Of a DNA stretch of 64,000 nucleotides, positions 1 through 11,434 are shown one piece after another. This stretch comes from Pseudoroseicyclus aestuarii (GTDB lineage Bacteria; Pseudomonadota; Alphaproteobacteria; Rhodobacterales; Rhodobacteraceae), in contig NZ_QJTE01000001.1 of NCBI RefSeq assembly GCF_003217255.1, positions 496,001-560,000 of the forward strand. Reading direction: 5' to 3'. A model generated the notes under the pieces. That model searched no databases and was not told where the DNA came from. It saw nothing but the letters and a program-made list of their open reading frames with translations. Every line of letters begins with the position of its first letter. Within the stretch, counting starts at the first letter, position 1. Made by a program: the position numbers and the translations under genes.

Positions 1-1217
1 GCCGTGTCGAGGGCACGGCAACCCTGAACCAGGCGCTGCTGGAGGAGTTCGGCGTCGTCCTGCCCGAGGGCAGCGTAAGCGGGGCCGCGCAGGCTGCCGT
101 GCGCCTCGACCTCGCCACTGAGCCGCGACTGACGGCGAATTCCAATCTTGCCGGCGTCGCGCTGGCGCTGCCGCAGATCGGCTGGTCCAAGCCGGCCGGC
201 ACGCCCGGATCGCTGTCGCTCGAGGTGGCGCTGGCCGATCCGCCGCGGGTCGAGCGGCTGGCGCTCGAGGCGCCGGGGCTGAGCGCCTCGGGCGATGTCA
301 CGCTAACGCCCGGCGGCCAGCTCGACCGCGCGCGCTTCTCGCGGCTGCAGGTCGGCGGCTGGCTCGATGCGCCGGTGACGCTGCGCGGGCGCGGGCCGGA
401 TGCGGCCATCGGGATCGAGATCGCCGGCGGCGCGCTCGACCTCGGGCGGGCGCAGTTCGGTGAGGGCGGCGGCGAGGACGGCGGGCCGATCGAGGTCGCG
501 CTTGACGATCTGCGCGTCGCCGACGGCATCGGTCTGACCGAGTTTCGCGGCAGCTTCGACGGGCAGGGCGGGCTCTCGGGCCGCTTCGACGCGCGCGTGA
601 ACGGCGGCACGCCGATCACCGGCCTCGTGGTGCCCGACAGGCGCGGCACAGCGGTGCGGGTGCAGGCCGCCGATGCCGGCGCGGCGCTGCGCGATACCGG
701 GCTATTCGCGACGGCGCGCGGCGGGCGGATGGACCTGACGCTGCGGCCCGAGGGCGCCGCCGGCACCTATGACGGCAGCCTGACGGTCAGCGACATCCGC
801 CTGCGCGACGCGCCGGTCATGGCGCAGCTTCTCGATGCCGTCTCGGTGGTGGGGCTGCTGCAGCAGCTGGACGGGCAGGGACTCGTCTTCGACGACGTAG
901 AGGCCGATTTCCGCCTGACGCCCGAGACGGTGACCCTGCGCCAGGCCAGCGCCACCGGCCCCGGCCTTGGCATTTCGCTGGACGGCGTGTACACCTTTGG
1001 TTCTCAACGAATGGATTTCCAGGGCGTGCTCTCTCCCTTCTACTTTCTGAACCAGCTCGGCGAGGGGCTGACCCGTGCCGGCGAAGGGCTGCTGGGCGTG
1101 ACATTCACGCTGGGCGGCACCCCCGCGCGGCCCCGCGTCTCGGCCAATCCGCTCTCGGCGCTGGCGCCGGGCGCGCTGCGCGACCTGTTCCGCCGCCAGG
1201 CGCCGGTGGCGCCATGA
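1..1217 (+). CDS. AsmA-like / YhdP-type envelope protein, C-terminal part
   Basis: The 3' end of a long gene that enters from the left. The frame is open from base 3, so the GTG at 99 is only an internal codon. About 404 residues are visible. They show the beta-rich, Gly/Asp/Leu-rich, low-lysine composition of AsmA-like proteins (DUF3971/AsmA_2 superfamily), with the typical end in which a '[17 protein letters not shown]' segment leads into '[16 protein letters not shown]'. This family forms long bridge-like proteins anchored in the inner membrane and linked to lipid transport to the outer membrane; that role is inferred from the family. The stop overlaps the queA start by 4 bases (ATGA), so the two genes are probably translated in series. 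Confidence 0.8.
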   Translation, partial: RVEGTATLNQALLEEFGVVLPEGSVSGAAQAAVRLDLATEPRLTANSNLAGVALALPQIGWSKPAGTPGSLSLEVALADPPRVERLALEAPGLSASGDVTLTPGGQLDRARFSRLQVGGWLDAPVTLRGRGPDAAIGIEIAGGALDLGRAQFGEGGGEDGGPIEVALDDLRVADGIGLTEFRGSFDGQGGLSGRFDARVNGGTPITGLVVPDRRGTAVRVQAADAGAALRDTGLFATARGGRMDLTLRPEGAAGTYDGSLTVSDIRLRDAPVMAQLLDAVSVVGLLQQLDGQGLVFDDVEADFRLTPETVTLRQASATGPGLGISLDGVYTFGSQRMDFQGVLSPFYFLNQLGEGLTRAGEGLLGVTFTLGGTPARPRVSANPLSALAPGALRDLFRRQAPVAP

Positions 1218-2278
1218 GCGGGCCCGGCCTCACGCTCGAAGATTTCGACTTCGACCTGCCGGAGGAGTTGATCGCCACCCGCCCGGCGCGGCCGCGCAGC
1301 TCGGCCCGGCTGCTGGTGGCCGAGGGGGGGAGCGGGATCAAGGATCGCCACGTCGCGGACCTGCCCGATATCCTGCGCCCCGGCGACCGTCTGGTGCTGA
1401 ACGACACCCGCGTGATCCCCGCCCGCCTCAGCGGCATCCGCCGCCGCAGCGGCGAGACCGGCCAGACCGAGGCCCGGATCGAGGCGACGTTGCTCGGCCC
1501 GCGCGCGGACGGCTGCTGGAACGCGATGATCAAGCCGCTCAAGAAGCTGCGGATCGGCGAGACGGTGGATTTCGGGCAGGGGCTGACGGCCGAGCTCGTG
1601 GCGCGGGACGCGGCGCAGGGCGTGCTGCGGTTTTCCGAAGCGGGCGAGGCCTTCGATGCCGCGCTCGACCGCGCCGGATCGATGCCGCTGCCGCCCTATA
1701 TCGCCGCCAAGCGCGCCCCCGACGACGAGGACCGGACCGACTACCAGACGGTCTGGGCCGACCGTCCCGGCGCCGTCGCCGCGCCCACGGCCAGCCTGCA
1801 TTTCGACCAGCCGCTGCTCGATGCGCTGGCGGCGCGGGGCATCGGTTTTACCCGCGTGACGCTGCATGTCGGTGCGGGCACCTTTTTGCCGGTGAAGGTC
1901 GACCGGATCGAGGATCACCGCATGCATGCCGAATGGGGCGAGGTGACGGAGGAGGCGGCTGTCCAGATCGCCGCCACCCGCGCCGCCCGCGGCCGCATCA
2001 TCGCGGTGGGCACCACCGCGCTGCGGCTGATCGAGACGGCGGGGCAGGGCGGCTTCATCCAGCCCTGGCGCGGCGAGACCGATATCTTCATCCGCCCCGG
2101 CTACCGCTTCCAGGTGGCGCATGGGCTGATGACGAACTTCCACCTGCCCAAGTCCACGCTGATGATGCTGGTCTCGGCGCTGATGGGCATGGACCGGGTC
2201 CGCGGCATCTACGATCACGCGCTGGCCGAACGCTACCGCTTCTTCTCCTACGGGGACGCGTCGCTCCTGCTTCCCTGA
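1214..2278 (+). CDS. queA: S-adenosylmethionine:tRNA ribosyltransferase-isomerase
   Basis: Transfers and isomerises the ribosyl group of S-adenosylmethionine onto 7-aminomethyl-7-deazaguanine in tRNA, giving epoxyqueuosine (queuosine pathway). The 354-residue length is normal. The N-terminal signature [11 protein letters not shown] is at residues 11-21 and the C-terminal FHLPKS signature at 309-314, followed by the usual LMMLVSAL segment. The start ATG overlaps the upstream stop. No tgt or other queuosine gene is in the window. Confidence 0.97.
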   Translation: MSGPGLTLEDFDFDLPEELIATRPARPRSSARLLVAEGGSGIKDRHVADLPDILRPGDRLVLNDTRVIPARLSGIRRRSGETGQTEARIEATLLGPRADGCWNAMIKPLKKLRIGETVDFGQGLTAELVARDAAQGVLRFSEAGEAFDAALDRAGSMPLPPYIAAKRAPDDEDRTDYQTVWADRPGAVAAPTASLHFDQPLLDALAARGIGFTRVTLHVGAGTFLPVKVDRIEDHRMHAEWGEVTEEAAVQIAATRAARGRIIAVGTTALRLIETAGQGGFIQPWRGETDIFIRPGYRFQVAHGLMTNFHLPKSTLMMLVSALMGMDRVRGIYDHALAERYRFFSYGDASLLLP

Positions 2279-2477
2279 GCGGCGTTTTCTGGCGACGGAT
2301 CGCAGTGTAACGAAATCTTCGTCCGGGCAGGGCATATCTGCTATTGCCTCGGTCAAGGCGCTTCGTCATTGGGGCGGCGATCGCGGCCCGGTGCCGAATC
2401 CATCCCCGTCAGTCCCGGCGCCGCCGGATCCAGTTCTTTCCGGTGAAGACGGCCCATGGCGCGTCAAGGAGGATCTC

Positions 2478-3767
2478 TTGCTTCAGGTTATCGGCAGCAG
2501 CTGGGCGCTGCTTATCGGCATGTTCATGTTGATGATCGGCAATGGCGTGCAGGGCACGCTTCTGGGCCTTCGCGGCCCGCTCGAGGGATTCTCGACCGGC
2601 GAGATGTCGGTGGTCATGTCAGCCTATTTCGGCGGTTTCCTGATCGCGGCGCGCTATGCGCCCCGGATGATCCGCCGCGTCGGCCATGTCCGCGTCTTCG
2701 CGGCGCTCGGGTCGACCATCTCGGCGATCCTGATTCTCTACCCCGCCTTGACGGAGCCCTGGGCCTGGGCGCTGGGGCGCCTCGCGATAGGCTTCTGCTT
2801 CTGCGGCGTCTACATCACCGCCGAGAGCTGGCTGAACGATGCCAGCGACAATACCAACCGCGGCAAGGCGCTGTCTCTCTACATGCTGGTGCAGATGGCC
2901 GGCATCGTCACCGCCCAGTCGCTGCTGGTGCTGGGGGACGTGTCGGGCTTCATCCTCTTCATCGTGCCCTCGGTTCTGGTGTCGCTGGCCTTCGCGCCGA
3001 TCCTTCTGTCGGTCAGCAAGGCGCCCGAGTTCAGCACCACCAAGCCGCTGCCGCTCAAGCGGCTGATCGAGGCCTCGCCGCTCGCCTGCATGGGGATCTT
3101 CCTGCTGGGCGGCGTGTTCTCGGCGCAGTTCGGCATGTCGGCCGTTTACGGCGGGCAGGCGGGGCTGAGCGTGGCGCAGATCTCGGTTTTCGTCTCGGCC
3201 ACCTACATTGGCGCGCTGGTGCTGCAATATCCCATCGGCTGGCTGTCGGACCGCATCGACCGCCGCTTCCTCGTGCTGGCGCTCTCGGCCGTGGGCGGTG
3301 TCGGGGCGCTGCTGTCCTTCGTCTTCCCCGGGCACTACTGGCTGATCCTGCTTTCGGGCGCGATCGTCGGCGGCACCTCCAACCCGCTTTACGCGCTGCT
3401 CATCGCCTATACGAACGACTACCTCGAGCGGGACGACATGGCCGCCGCCTCGGCCGGGCTGCTGCTGATCAACGGCGTTGGCGCGGTCATGGGCCCGATC
3501 CTCGTCGGCTGGATGCTCTCGGCCTTCGGGCCGCGCGGCTTCTGGCTGTTCATCGCCGGTCTGATGATCTTCCTGACCATCTACACCCAGTGGCGGATGG
3601 CCCGCCGCCCCGAGCGCAACACCATCGGCGAGACGGTGTCCTACGCCCCGGTCTCGCCCACCTCGACGGCCGTCGCCCTCGAGGTTGCGCAGGAATACTA
3701 CGGCGAGGCGGCCGAAGAGGCCGAGCACGAGCACGACGAGGAGAAGGCGCGCCACGAGGCCGCCTGA
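2478..3767 (+). CDS. MFS transporter, YcaD-like, TTG start
   Basis: A 429-residue major facilitator protein with about 12 hydrophobic segments, resembling the YcaD group; substrate unknown. The frame is open back to a GTG at 2391, but I chose the TTG at 2478. A perfect AAGGAGG lies at 2466-2472, five bases before it, and the protein then begins LQVIGSSWALLIGMFML, directly at the first membrane helix. The 29 residues between GTG and TTG are Pro-rich and unlike the family. Conserved features include the loop RYAPRMIRRVGHVRV between helices 2 and 3 and GWLSDRIDRR in the second half. The C-terminal tail is acidic and His-rich (EEAEHEHDEEKARHE) and would be cytoplasmic; its role is unknown. Confidence 0.88.
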   Translation: MLQVIGSSWALLIGMFMLMIGNGVQGTLLGLRGPLEGFSTGEMSVVMSAYFGGFLIAARYAPRMIRRVGHVRVFAALGSTISAILILYPALTEPWAWALGRLAIGFCFCGVYITAESWLNDASDNTNRGKALSLYMLVQMAGIVTAQSLLVLGDVSGFILFIVPSVLVSLAFAPILLSVSKAPEFSTTKPLPLKRLIEASPLACMGIFLLGGVFSAQFGMSAVYGGQAGLSVAQISVFVSATYIGALVLQYPIGWLSDRIDRRFLVLALSAVGGVGALLSFVFPGHYWLILLSGAIVGGTSNPLYALLIAYTNDYLERDDMAAASAGLLLINGVGAVMGPILVGWMLSAFGPRGFWLFIAGLMIFLTIYTQWRMARRPERNTIGETVSYAPVSPTSTAVALEVAQEYYGEAAEEAEHEHDEEKARHEAA

Positions 3768-3851
3768 CCGCGGCCCCGGCCGCCCTGCCTTCCGGTGCTT
3801 GCCCTTGCCTCGCGGGGGCGGCACTGTGACCGGGAAGGTAGGAGTGCTGCG

Positions 3852-4427
3852 ATGACGAGGTCCGAGGAGCTGCGCCGCTGGTGGATCGAGGAGATCGGTC
3901 CCGAAGGCTGGTACAAGGGCGGCGAGGCACTGGATTCCCGCATCCGCGAGCAATGGCTCGACCTCTGGCAGGAGGCCGAGGGCGGCGGCCTCGGGCACTG
4001 GCTGGTCGATGCGCAGGGCACGCTGTCCTACCTGATCCTGACTGACCAGCTGCCGCGCAACATGTTCCGCGGCACCGGCCAGGCCTTCGCCACCGACGCA
4101 AGGGCGCGGGCGGCGGCGAAGATGGGCCTTGAGCGGGACTGGGACCAGCGCTTCGACGGGCTGGGGCGGCAGTTCTTCTACATGCCGCTCGAACATTCTG
4201 AGAGCCTGATCGACCAGGACCGCGCCGTCGCCCTTTTCGAGGCGCGGCTGAGCGAGCCGCCGGACTACCTGCATCATGCCCGCGCGCATCGCGCGGTCAT
4301 CCGGCAGTTCGGACGCTTTCCCTTCCGCAACGAGGCGCTTGGGCGCGAGACGACCCCCGAGGAGGCCGCCTGGATCGAGGCGGGCGGCTACGGCGCCGAG
4401 GTCGAGCGGATCAAGGCCAAGGGCTGA
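3852..4427 (+). CDS. DUF924 family protein
   Basis: A 191-residue protein of the DUF924 family, a mostly helical soluble fold related to TPR-like proteins. The family hallmarks are present: WF/WY near the N terminus (EGWYKGG), 'GTLSYLILTDQLPRNMFRG' in the middle, 'FFYMPLEHSES' and a C-terminal 'FPFRNEALGRETTPEEAAWI' stretch. The ATG at 3852 is chosen over an upstream in-frame start at 3795 because GGAG lies just before it and family members begin near this point. The biochemical function is not established. Confidence 0.9.
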   Translation: MTRSEELRRWWIEEIGPEGWYKGGEALDSRIREQWLDLWQEAEGGGLGHWLVDAQGTLSYLILTDQLPRNMFRGTGQAFATDARARAAAKMGLERDWDQRFDGLGRQFFYMPLEHSESLIDQDRAVALFEARLSEPPDYLHHARAHRAVIRQFGRFPFRNEALGRETTPEEAAWIEAGGYGAEVERIKAKG

Positions 4428-4532
4428 GCCCTTGCACCGGGCGCCGGTCTGCCCTGCGCCGCGGCGGGTGGCGGGCCCGCCCGCGATGGTTTACATGCGA
4501 ACCACTTTTCCAAGCTGCAGGAGCACGTGCCG

Positions 4533-5927
4533 ATGGCCGAGCAGAACTTCGACATGATCGTGATCGGCTCCGGCCCCGGCGGATATGTCTGCGCCATTCG
4601 CGGCGCCCAGCTGGGGCTGAAGGTCGCCGTGGTCGAGCGGTCCGAGCTGGGGGGTATCTGCCTGAACTGGGGCTGCATCCCGACCAAGGCGCTGCTGCGC
4701 AGCTCCGAGGTCTATCACCTGATGCACCGGGCCAAGGACTTCGGCCTCTCGGTCGAGAAGCCCGACTTCGATCTGGATGCCGTGGTCAAGCGCAGCCGCG
4801 GTGTCGCCGCCCAGATGAACTCTGGCGTCAAGCACCTGATGAAGAAGAACAAGATCACTGTCTTCGCCGGCACCGCCAAGCTGGCCGGCAAGGGCCGGGT
4901 CAGCGTTGAGGGCGAGGGCGGCCGCCAGGAGCTGACGGCGAAATCTATCGTCGTCGCCACCGGCGCCCGCGCGCGTGATCTGCCCGGCCTCGAGGCGGAT
5001 GGCGACCGCGTCTGGAACTACCGGGCCGCACTGGTGCCGAAGCGGATGCCGAAGAAGCTGCTGGTCATCGGCTCTGGCGCCATCGGCATCGAATTTGCCA
5101 GCTTCTACAACACCATGGGCGCCGAGACGACCGTGGTCGAGGTGCTGGACCGCATCCTGCCCGTCGAGGACGCCGAGATCAGCGCCTTCGCCAAGAAGCA
5201 GTTCGTCAAGCAGGGCATGACCATCCTCGAGAAGGCCGTGGTCAAGAAGCTGGACCGGCAGAAGGACAAGGTCGTCGCCCATATCGAAAGCGGCGGCAAG
5301 CTGCAGGAAGTGGAGTACGACACCGTCATCTCCGCCGTCGGCATCGTCGGCAATACCGAGAATCTCGGCCTCGAGGAGGCCGGCGTGAAGGTCGAGCGCA
5401 GCCATGTGCTGACGGACGAGTACTGCCGCACCGACGCCGAGGGCATCTATGCCATCGGCGATGTCGCGGGCGCGCCCTGGCTGGCGCACAAGGCCAGCCA
5501 CGAGGGGACCATGGTCGCCGAGCTGATCGCCGGCGGCGACCCGCATCCGATCAAGCCCGGCGCCATCGCGGGCTGCACCTACTGCCACCCGCAGGTCGCC
5601 AGCGTCGGCCTGACCGAGGCGAAGGCGAAGGAAGAGGGGCGCGAGGTGAAGGTCGGCAAGTTCCCCTTCATCGGCAACGGCAAGGCCGTCGCGCTTGGCG
5701 ATGCGGAAGGCATGGTGAAGACCATCTTCGACGCCAAGACGGGCGAGCTTCTGGGCGCCCACATGGTCGGCCCCGAGGTGACGGAGCTGATTCAGGGCTA
5801 TGTCGTCGGCCGCACGCTCGAGACCACCGAGGTCGAGCTGATGGAGACGGTCTTCCCGCATCCGACGCTGAGCGAGGCGATGCACGAAAGCGTCCTCGCC
5901 GCCTATGACCGGGTCATCCACATCTGA
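4533..5927 (+). CDS. lpd: dihydrolipoyl dehydrogenase (E3)
   Basis: FAD enzyme that reoxidises dihydrolipoamide in 2-oxoacid dehydrogenase complexes or the glycine cleavage system, passing electrons to NAD+. It is 464 residues long. The FAD-binding GSGPGG is at 12-17, the redox-active disulfide is C43-LNWG-C48, the second Rossmann motif is GSGAIGIEF, and the C-terminal HPTLSEAMHES carries the catalytic His-Glu pair. The ATG at 4533 has AGGAG nine bases upstream; a GTG at 4527 is only three bases from it and is less likely. No E1 or E2 genes are adjacent in the window. A strong hairpin follows the stop. Confidence 0.96.
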   Translation: MAEQNFDMIVIGSGPGGYVCAIRGAQLGLKVAVVERSELGGICLNWGCIPTKALLRSSEVYHLMHRAKDFGLSVEKPDFDLDAVVKRSRGVAAQMNSGVKHLMKKNKITVFAGTAKLAGKGRVSVEGEGGRQELTAKSIVVATGARARDLPGLEADGDRVWNYRAALVPKRMPKKLLVIGSGAIGIEFASFYNTMGAETTVVEVLDRILPVEDAEISAFAKKQFVKQGMTILEKAVVKKLDRQKDKVVAHIESGGKLQEVEYDTVISAVGIVGNTENLGLEEAGVKVERSHVLTDEYCRTDAEGIYAIGDVAGAPWLAHKASHEGTMVAELIAGGDPHPIKPGAIAGCTYCHPQVASVGLTEAKAKEEGREVKVGKFPFIGNGKAVALGDAEGMVKTIFDAKTGELLGAHMVGPEVTELIQGYVVGRTLETTEVELMETVFPHPTLSEAMHESVLAAYDRVIHI

Positions 5928-5954
5928 CCGCTGCAGGCCACGCCTGACAGCATC

Positions 5955-5990
5955 GGCGCCGCCCCCTGCGACAGGGGGCGGCGCCTTTCG
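5955..5990 (+). terminator. Rho-independent terminator after lpd
   Basis: A perfect 14-bp stem (GGCGCCGCCCCCTG, 5955-5968; CAGGGGGCGGCGCC, 5972-5985) with a three-base loop, then TTTCG. It lies between the convergent lpd and DUF4394 genes and may serve both. Confidence 0.8.
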
Positions 5991-6007
5991 TCAGAGGGGC
6001 AGGGCGA

Positions 6008-6988
6008 TCAGGCCTTGCGCATCTTGCGGCGCAGGGCGCCGAGGCCGCCGAGCGCGGCGACCAGCATCAGGCCGCTGGCCGGCACCGGAACCGGCGCGGG
6101 CGCGGTCGAGGCGGCGAAGCCGATGTAGGGGAAGACGCCCGGTGCATTGGCGTCACCAAGGCGGGTGGAGCGGCCGTTCGACAGGTCGATCTCGAACAGG
6201 CCCGCGGTGCTGCCGTTGGAGAAGTTCAGCAGCGCGAGGGCGAGGTTGTCGCCCTCGAAATCCGACAGGATCTCGAGGCCGCCGATGCCGCTGATATCCA
6301 GCACCTGATCGGTCGAGGAATCCACCAGCGCGCCGACGGTCTCGAGCGTGCCGGCGTTGTTGGCGATCGTCACCAGCGAGTTGTTCGCGGAGTCGAGGCC
6401 GTATTGCAGCGTCGTCGAGGCCAGCATGCCGTTCACGGCATTGGTATAGGCATTGGCGAAGATGTCGGGCGCCATCAGGCCGGTAGAGTCGCTGTAGGCA
6501 AGGTCGGTCACAGCGAAGACGCGCCCGTCGGGGCCCATCGGGTCGAGCGTGCCGATGGTGTCGCCCGGCACGAAAACGGCGTTGTCTTCGCGGGTCGAGA
6601 CGGCGCGGGCCGCGTCGAGCGTGTTGTTGAAGTCGAAGCCGACGCCGGCGCTGTTGTCGATCGCGACGCCGCTGCCGATGGTGGCATTGGTGTTCGTGGC
6701 GACGCCGGTCATCGTGTCGATCACGAAGACCGCGTCGTCGCCCTTGCTGGCATAGCCGTAAAGCTGCTGCGTCACCGGGCGCCAGGCGAGGGCGTCGATG
6801 GTGCCGCTGCCCGACAGCAGCAGCGTCGTGGTATCGCTGAGGTCGGCGAGATTGTTGAAGACGACCAGCGAGTTGCCGTTGTTGGTCAGGGCGTAGCCGG
6901 TGCTGTTGCTGAGGGTCGCGGCAAAGGCCGGGGCCGCCGAAAGGGCGGCGACGGCGGCTGCGACGAAGGGTACGGATTTAATCTGCAT
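6008..6988 (-). CDS. secreted DUF4394 protein with VPxPA C-terminal sorting signal
   Basis: A 326-residue exported protein. A clear signal peptide (about residues 1-23, ending APAFA) is followed by a DUF4394-type repeat fold: YALTNNGNSLVVFNN, DALAWRPVTQQLYGYA and a repeated GxDxxN pattern suggest a beta-propeller-like domain. The C terminus has the tripartite sorting layout: VPVPASG, a hydrophobic helix (LMLVAALGGLGAL), then a basic RRKMRKA tail. This is the VPLPA-CTERM / PEP-CTERM style signal of Rhodobacterales, processed by an exosortase-type enzyme; none is encoded in this window. Function unknown; surface or extracellular placement is inferred. Confidence 0.87.
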   Translation of the reverse strand: MQIKSVPFVAAAVAALSAAPAFAATLSNSTGYALTNNGNSLVVFNNLADLSDTTTLLLSGSGTIDALAWRPVTQQLYGYASKGDDAVFVIDTMTGVATNTNATIGSGVAIDNSAGVGFDFNNTLDAARAVSTREDNAVFVPGDTIGTLDPMGPDGRVFAVTDLAYSDSTGLMAPDIFANAYTNAVNGMLASTTLQYGLDSANNSLVTIANNAGTLETVGALVDSSTDQVLDISGIGGLEILSDFEGDNLALALLNFSNGSTAGLFEIDLSNGRSTRLGDANAPGVFPYIGFAASTAPAPVPVPASGLMLVAALGGLGALRRKMRKA

Positions 6989-7248
6989 CTCCTTGTTGGG
7001 GACGCTTCTGGGTAAGCGCGTGATGCAGAATAAGGCGGAATCCGGCCTTTCCTTAGGCCTTTATTAGCCGATCCCCCTGCAACTTTTCGGTCCGAAAATC
7101 GTGTGGCCGCCTGTCGCGCGCCCAAGGGGGCCGTTTGATTGTTTCGGGGCTGGAAACGGCGCTTTCGCGGGCCGATCCGGGCCCTGACATCTTCGTGAGG
7201 TGGCGCAGGACGCAGCGATGCGCCCCGCGCCGCCGCGCGAGGGTCGGC

Positions 7249-7593
7249 CTAGTCCTTCAACGGGTCGTGGCCCCAATTCATCAAGCTATACCGCCACTTG
7301 GAGTGCTCGACGTCGCTCGACGGCCCCTGTTTCAGGTGCCTGTGGCAATAGCCGACCACCTTGTTCATCCAATCGTGATCGTCCTCCGTCAGCTCGTCCA
7401 CGGTCTTTCGCTTCAGCTCCACGATGCGGCGCCCGGACTTGTGGCCGGTCGATTCGCCGTCGCCGCCGGTGTCGCCGACCGATTTCGACTCCTCCGTCTC
7501 GAGCCAGTCCTCAAGCTCCGAGGGGCTCATGTTGACGACCTCCCCGAACTCCTTCCGGACCTCCTTGCGCTCGTCTTCCGTACGCTCCGTCAT
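7249..7593 (-). CDS. DUF3140 domain protein
   Basis: A 114-residue, highly charged soluble protein of the DUF3140 family. Features seen are the acidic N-terminal segment, [29 protein letters not shown], and the conserved end [15 protein letters not shown]. The ATG at 7593 has AGGAGG five bases upstream. An ATG 15 bases earlier lacks a site, and the longer frame further upstream is compositionally unlike the family. It is divergent from uvrA across a 166-base gap. Function unknown. Confidence 0.87.
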   Translation of the reverse strand: MTERTEDERKEVRKEFGEVVNMSPSELEDWLETEESKSVGDTGGDGESTGHKSGRRIVELKRKTVDELTEDDHDWMNKVVGYCHRHLKQGPSSDVEHSKWRYSLMNWGHDPLKD

Positions 7594-7682
7594 CGCATCC
7601 TCCTGCATCTCGGCAGGCCAAGGCACGGGCGGGCCGCGGGGTTCCCGCCGCCCCTTTCCGCCGCTGGCGCCGCGTGGTAAAG

Positions 7683-7697
7683 GTTGCCAGAATGTTC
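7683..7697 (+). promoter_or_regulatory. candidate LexA (SOS) box upstream of uvrA
   Basis: GTTG-N7-GTTC at 7683-7697, one mismatch from the GTTC-N7-GTTC operator known for alphaproteobacterial LexA. It lies 62 bases before the uvrA start, where a LexA site would be expected. The match is short, so chance is possible. Confidence 0.45.
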
Positions 7698-7759
7698 CAC
7701 GGGGTGGCAGATCGCCTTCGCGCACCTATCTGCAGCACGTGGTAGAGCGGCGGGGCAGA

Positions 7760-10618
<2,859 letters not shown>

Positions 10619-10629
10619 CGCGGGGGCGG

Positions 10630-10660
10630 GGCCTTCTCGCGCCAGCGGGGCGAGAAGGCC
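10630..10660. terminator. hairpin between convergent uvrA and the small DUF6324-like gene
   Basis: An 11-bp perfect stem (GGCCTTCTCGC, 10630-10640; GCGAGAAGGCC, 10650-10660) with a nine-base loop lies 11 bases after the uvrA stop and 8 before the end of the opposing gene. Neither strand has a real T-run, so it may slow or protect transcripts rather than act as a classical terminator. Confidence 0.5.
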
Positions 10661-10668
10661 GCTGCGCC

Positions 10669-10854
10669 TCAGCCGACGGCGCGCGCGGCGCGGGCGGCTG
10701 CCTTGATCTCTTCGGCGATTTCCTCGGCTTCCTCGGGATCGAAGTCCATCGGGATCTCGGTGCTGCCTGATTCCACGAAGATGCGGACCATGCCCTTGTC
10801 GGTGGGGCCGATCTGCATGTTCGCCTCGACGTCGCGTTCGCTGTTGATGCCCAT
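10669..10854 (-). CDS. small conserved Rhodobacterales protein, DUF6324-like
   Basis: A 61-residue acidic protein: MGINSERDVEANMQIGPTD, a short beta-rich segment (MVRIFVESGSTEIPMDF), then an acidic helix rich in Glu and Ala (DPEEAEEIAEEIKAAARAARA). I recognise the layout as a small family found in Rhodobacteraceae (DUF6324 as I recall). No signal peptide or membrane segment. No function is known; it is encoded alone, convergent with uvrA. Confidence 0.72.
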   Translation of the reverse strand: MGINSERDVEANMQIGPTDKGMVRIFVESGSTEIPMDFDPEEAEEIAEEIKAAARAARAVG

Positions 10855-10943
10855 GGGCCTGCTCCTGACTGCTTGAGGGGATCAGGTAGGGGGGGCGCGC
10901 CCCGGGTGCAAGCCGTCGTGACGGAAGCCACGCGCGAGCGGTC

Positions 10944-10970
10944 TTGCATTTCGCCGCGGGGGGCGATACC
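10944..10970 (+). promoter_or_regulatory. possible tRNA-His promoter
   Basis: TTGCAT at 10944-10949 and GATACC at 10965-10970, 15 bases apart, end 12 bases before the mature tRNA 5' end. The spacing is slightly short and the -10 match is partial. Confidence 0.3.
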
Positions 10971-10982
10971 TCCCCCGCCAGT

Positions 10983-11059
10983 GCCGCCTTAGCTCAGTTG
11001 GTTAGAGCGCTGGATTGTGGATCCAGAGGTCCCCTGTTCAAGCCAGGGAGGCGGTACCA
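10983..11059 (+). tRNA. tRNA-His (GTG anticodon)
   Basis: A complete 77-base cloverleaf with encoded CCA. Acceptor strands are GCCGCCT (10983-10989) and AGGCGGT (11049-11055). The D-arm is at 10992-11008, the anticodon stem CTGGA/TCCAG flanks loop TTGTGGA with anticodon GTG at 11017-11019, and the T-arm is CCCTG-TTCAAGC-CAGGG. The base before G1 is T and the discriminator is A73, so there is no encoded G-1 and no C73; G1 faces U72. This is the alphaproteobacterial type of tRNA-His, read by an atypical histidyl-tRNA synthetase. Confidence 0.97.
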
Positions 11060-11068
11060 TCCTCCCCC

Positions 11069-11374
11069 TCAGCTCTCTCGTTCGGTGGTGAAAGCCAGCG
11101 GATAGCCCAGCTTGCGCCCCGCCTCGAGCCCGGCCTGTGCCTTGGTCTCGGCGATCTCCTTGGTGAAGACGGCGACGACGCAGGCGCCCCGGCGATGCGC
11201 GGTCAGCATCACGCCAAGCGCCTCGCCTTCTGTCATCCGGAAGACCGATTGCAGCACGCGCACGACGACCTCGCGCGGGGTGTAATCGTCGTTCAGCAGG
11301 ATGACCTTCCACAGCCGCGGCCTCTCGGTCCGCGTCTCCTGCTTGGGTCTGGGCGGTGCGACGACCTCGTCCAT
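11069..11374 (-). CDS. clpS: ATP-dependent Clp protease adaptor ClpS
   Basis: A 101-residue N-degron adaptor that delivers proteins with destabilising N-terminal residues to ClpAP. It has a flexible N-terminal tail (first ~20 residues) followed by the ClpS core: WKVILLNDDYTPREVVV, then TEGEALGVMLTAHRRGACVV, which holds the ClpA-facing and substrate-binding residues. Length is normal. clpA is not in the window. The gene is convergent with tRNA-His. Many alphaproteobacteria have two ClpS paralogues; which one this is cannot be told here. Confidence 0.95.
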   Translation of the reverse strand: MDEVVAPPRPKQETRTERPRLWKVILLNDDYTPREVVVRVLQSVFRMTEGEALGVMLTAHRRGACVVAVFTKEIAETKAQAGLEAGRKLGYPLAFTTERES

Positions 11375-11434
11375 GGTCCGGGTCCCCCTTGGGCCGCTTC
11401 AGTGCAGCACGGGCCCCGGCGCGGGCGCAAGGCC

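Noticed and set aside
2619-4289. A 556-codon minus-strand frame opposite the MFS and DUF924 genes
   Set aside because: Low-complexity Arg/Gln/Gly product with no start context; the sense genes are recognisable families.
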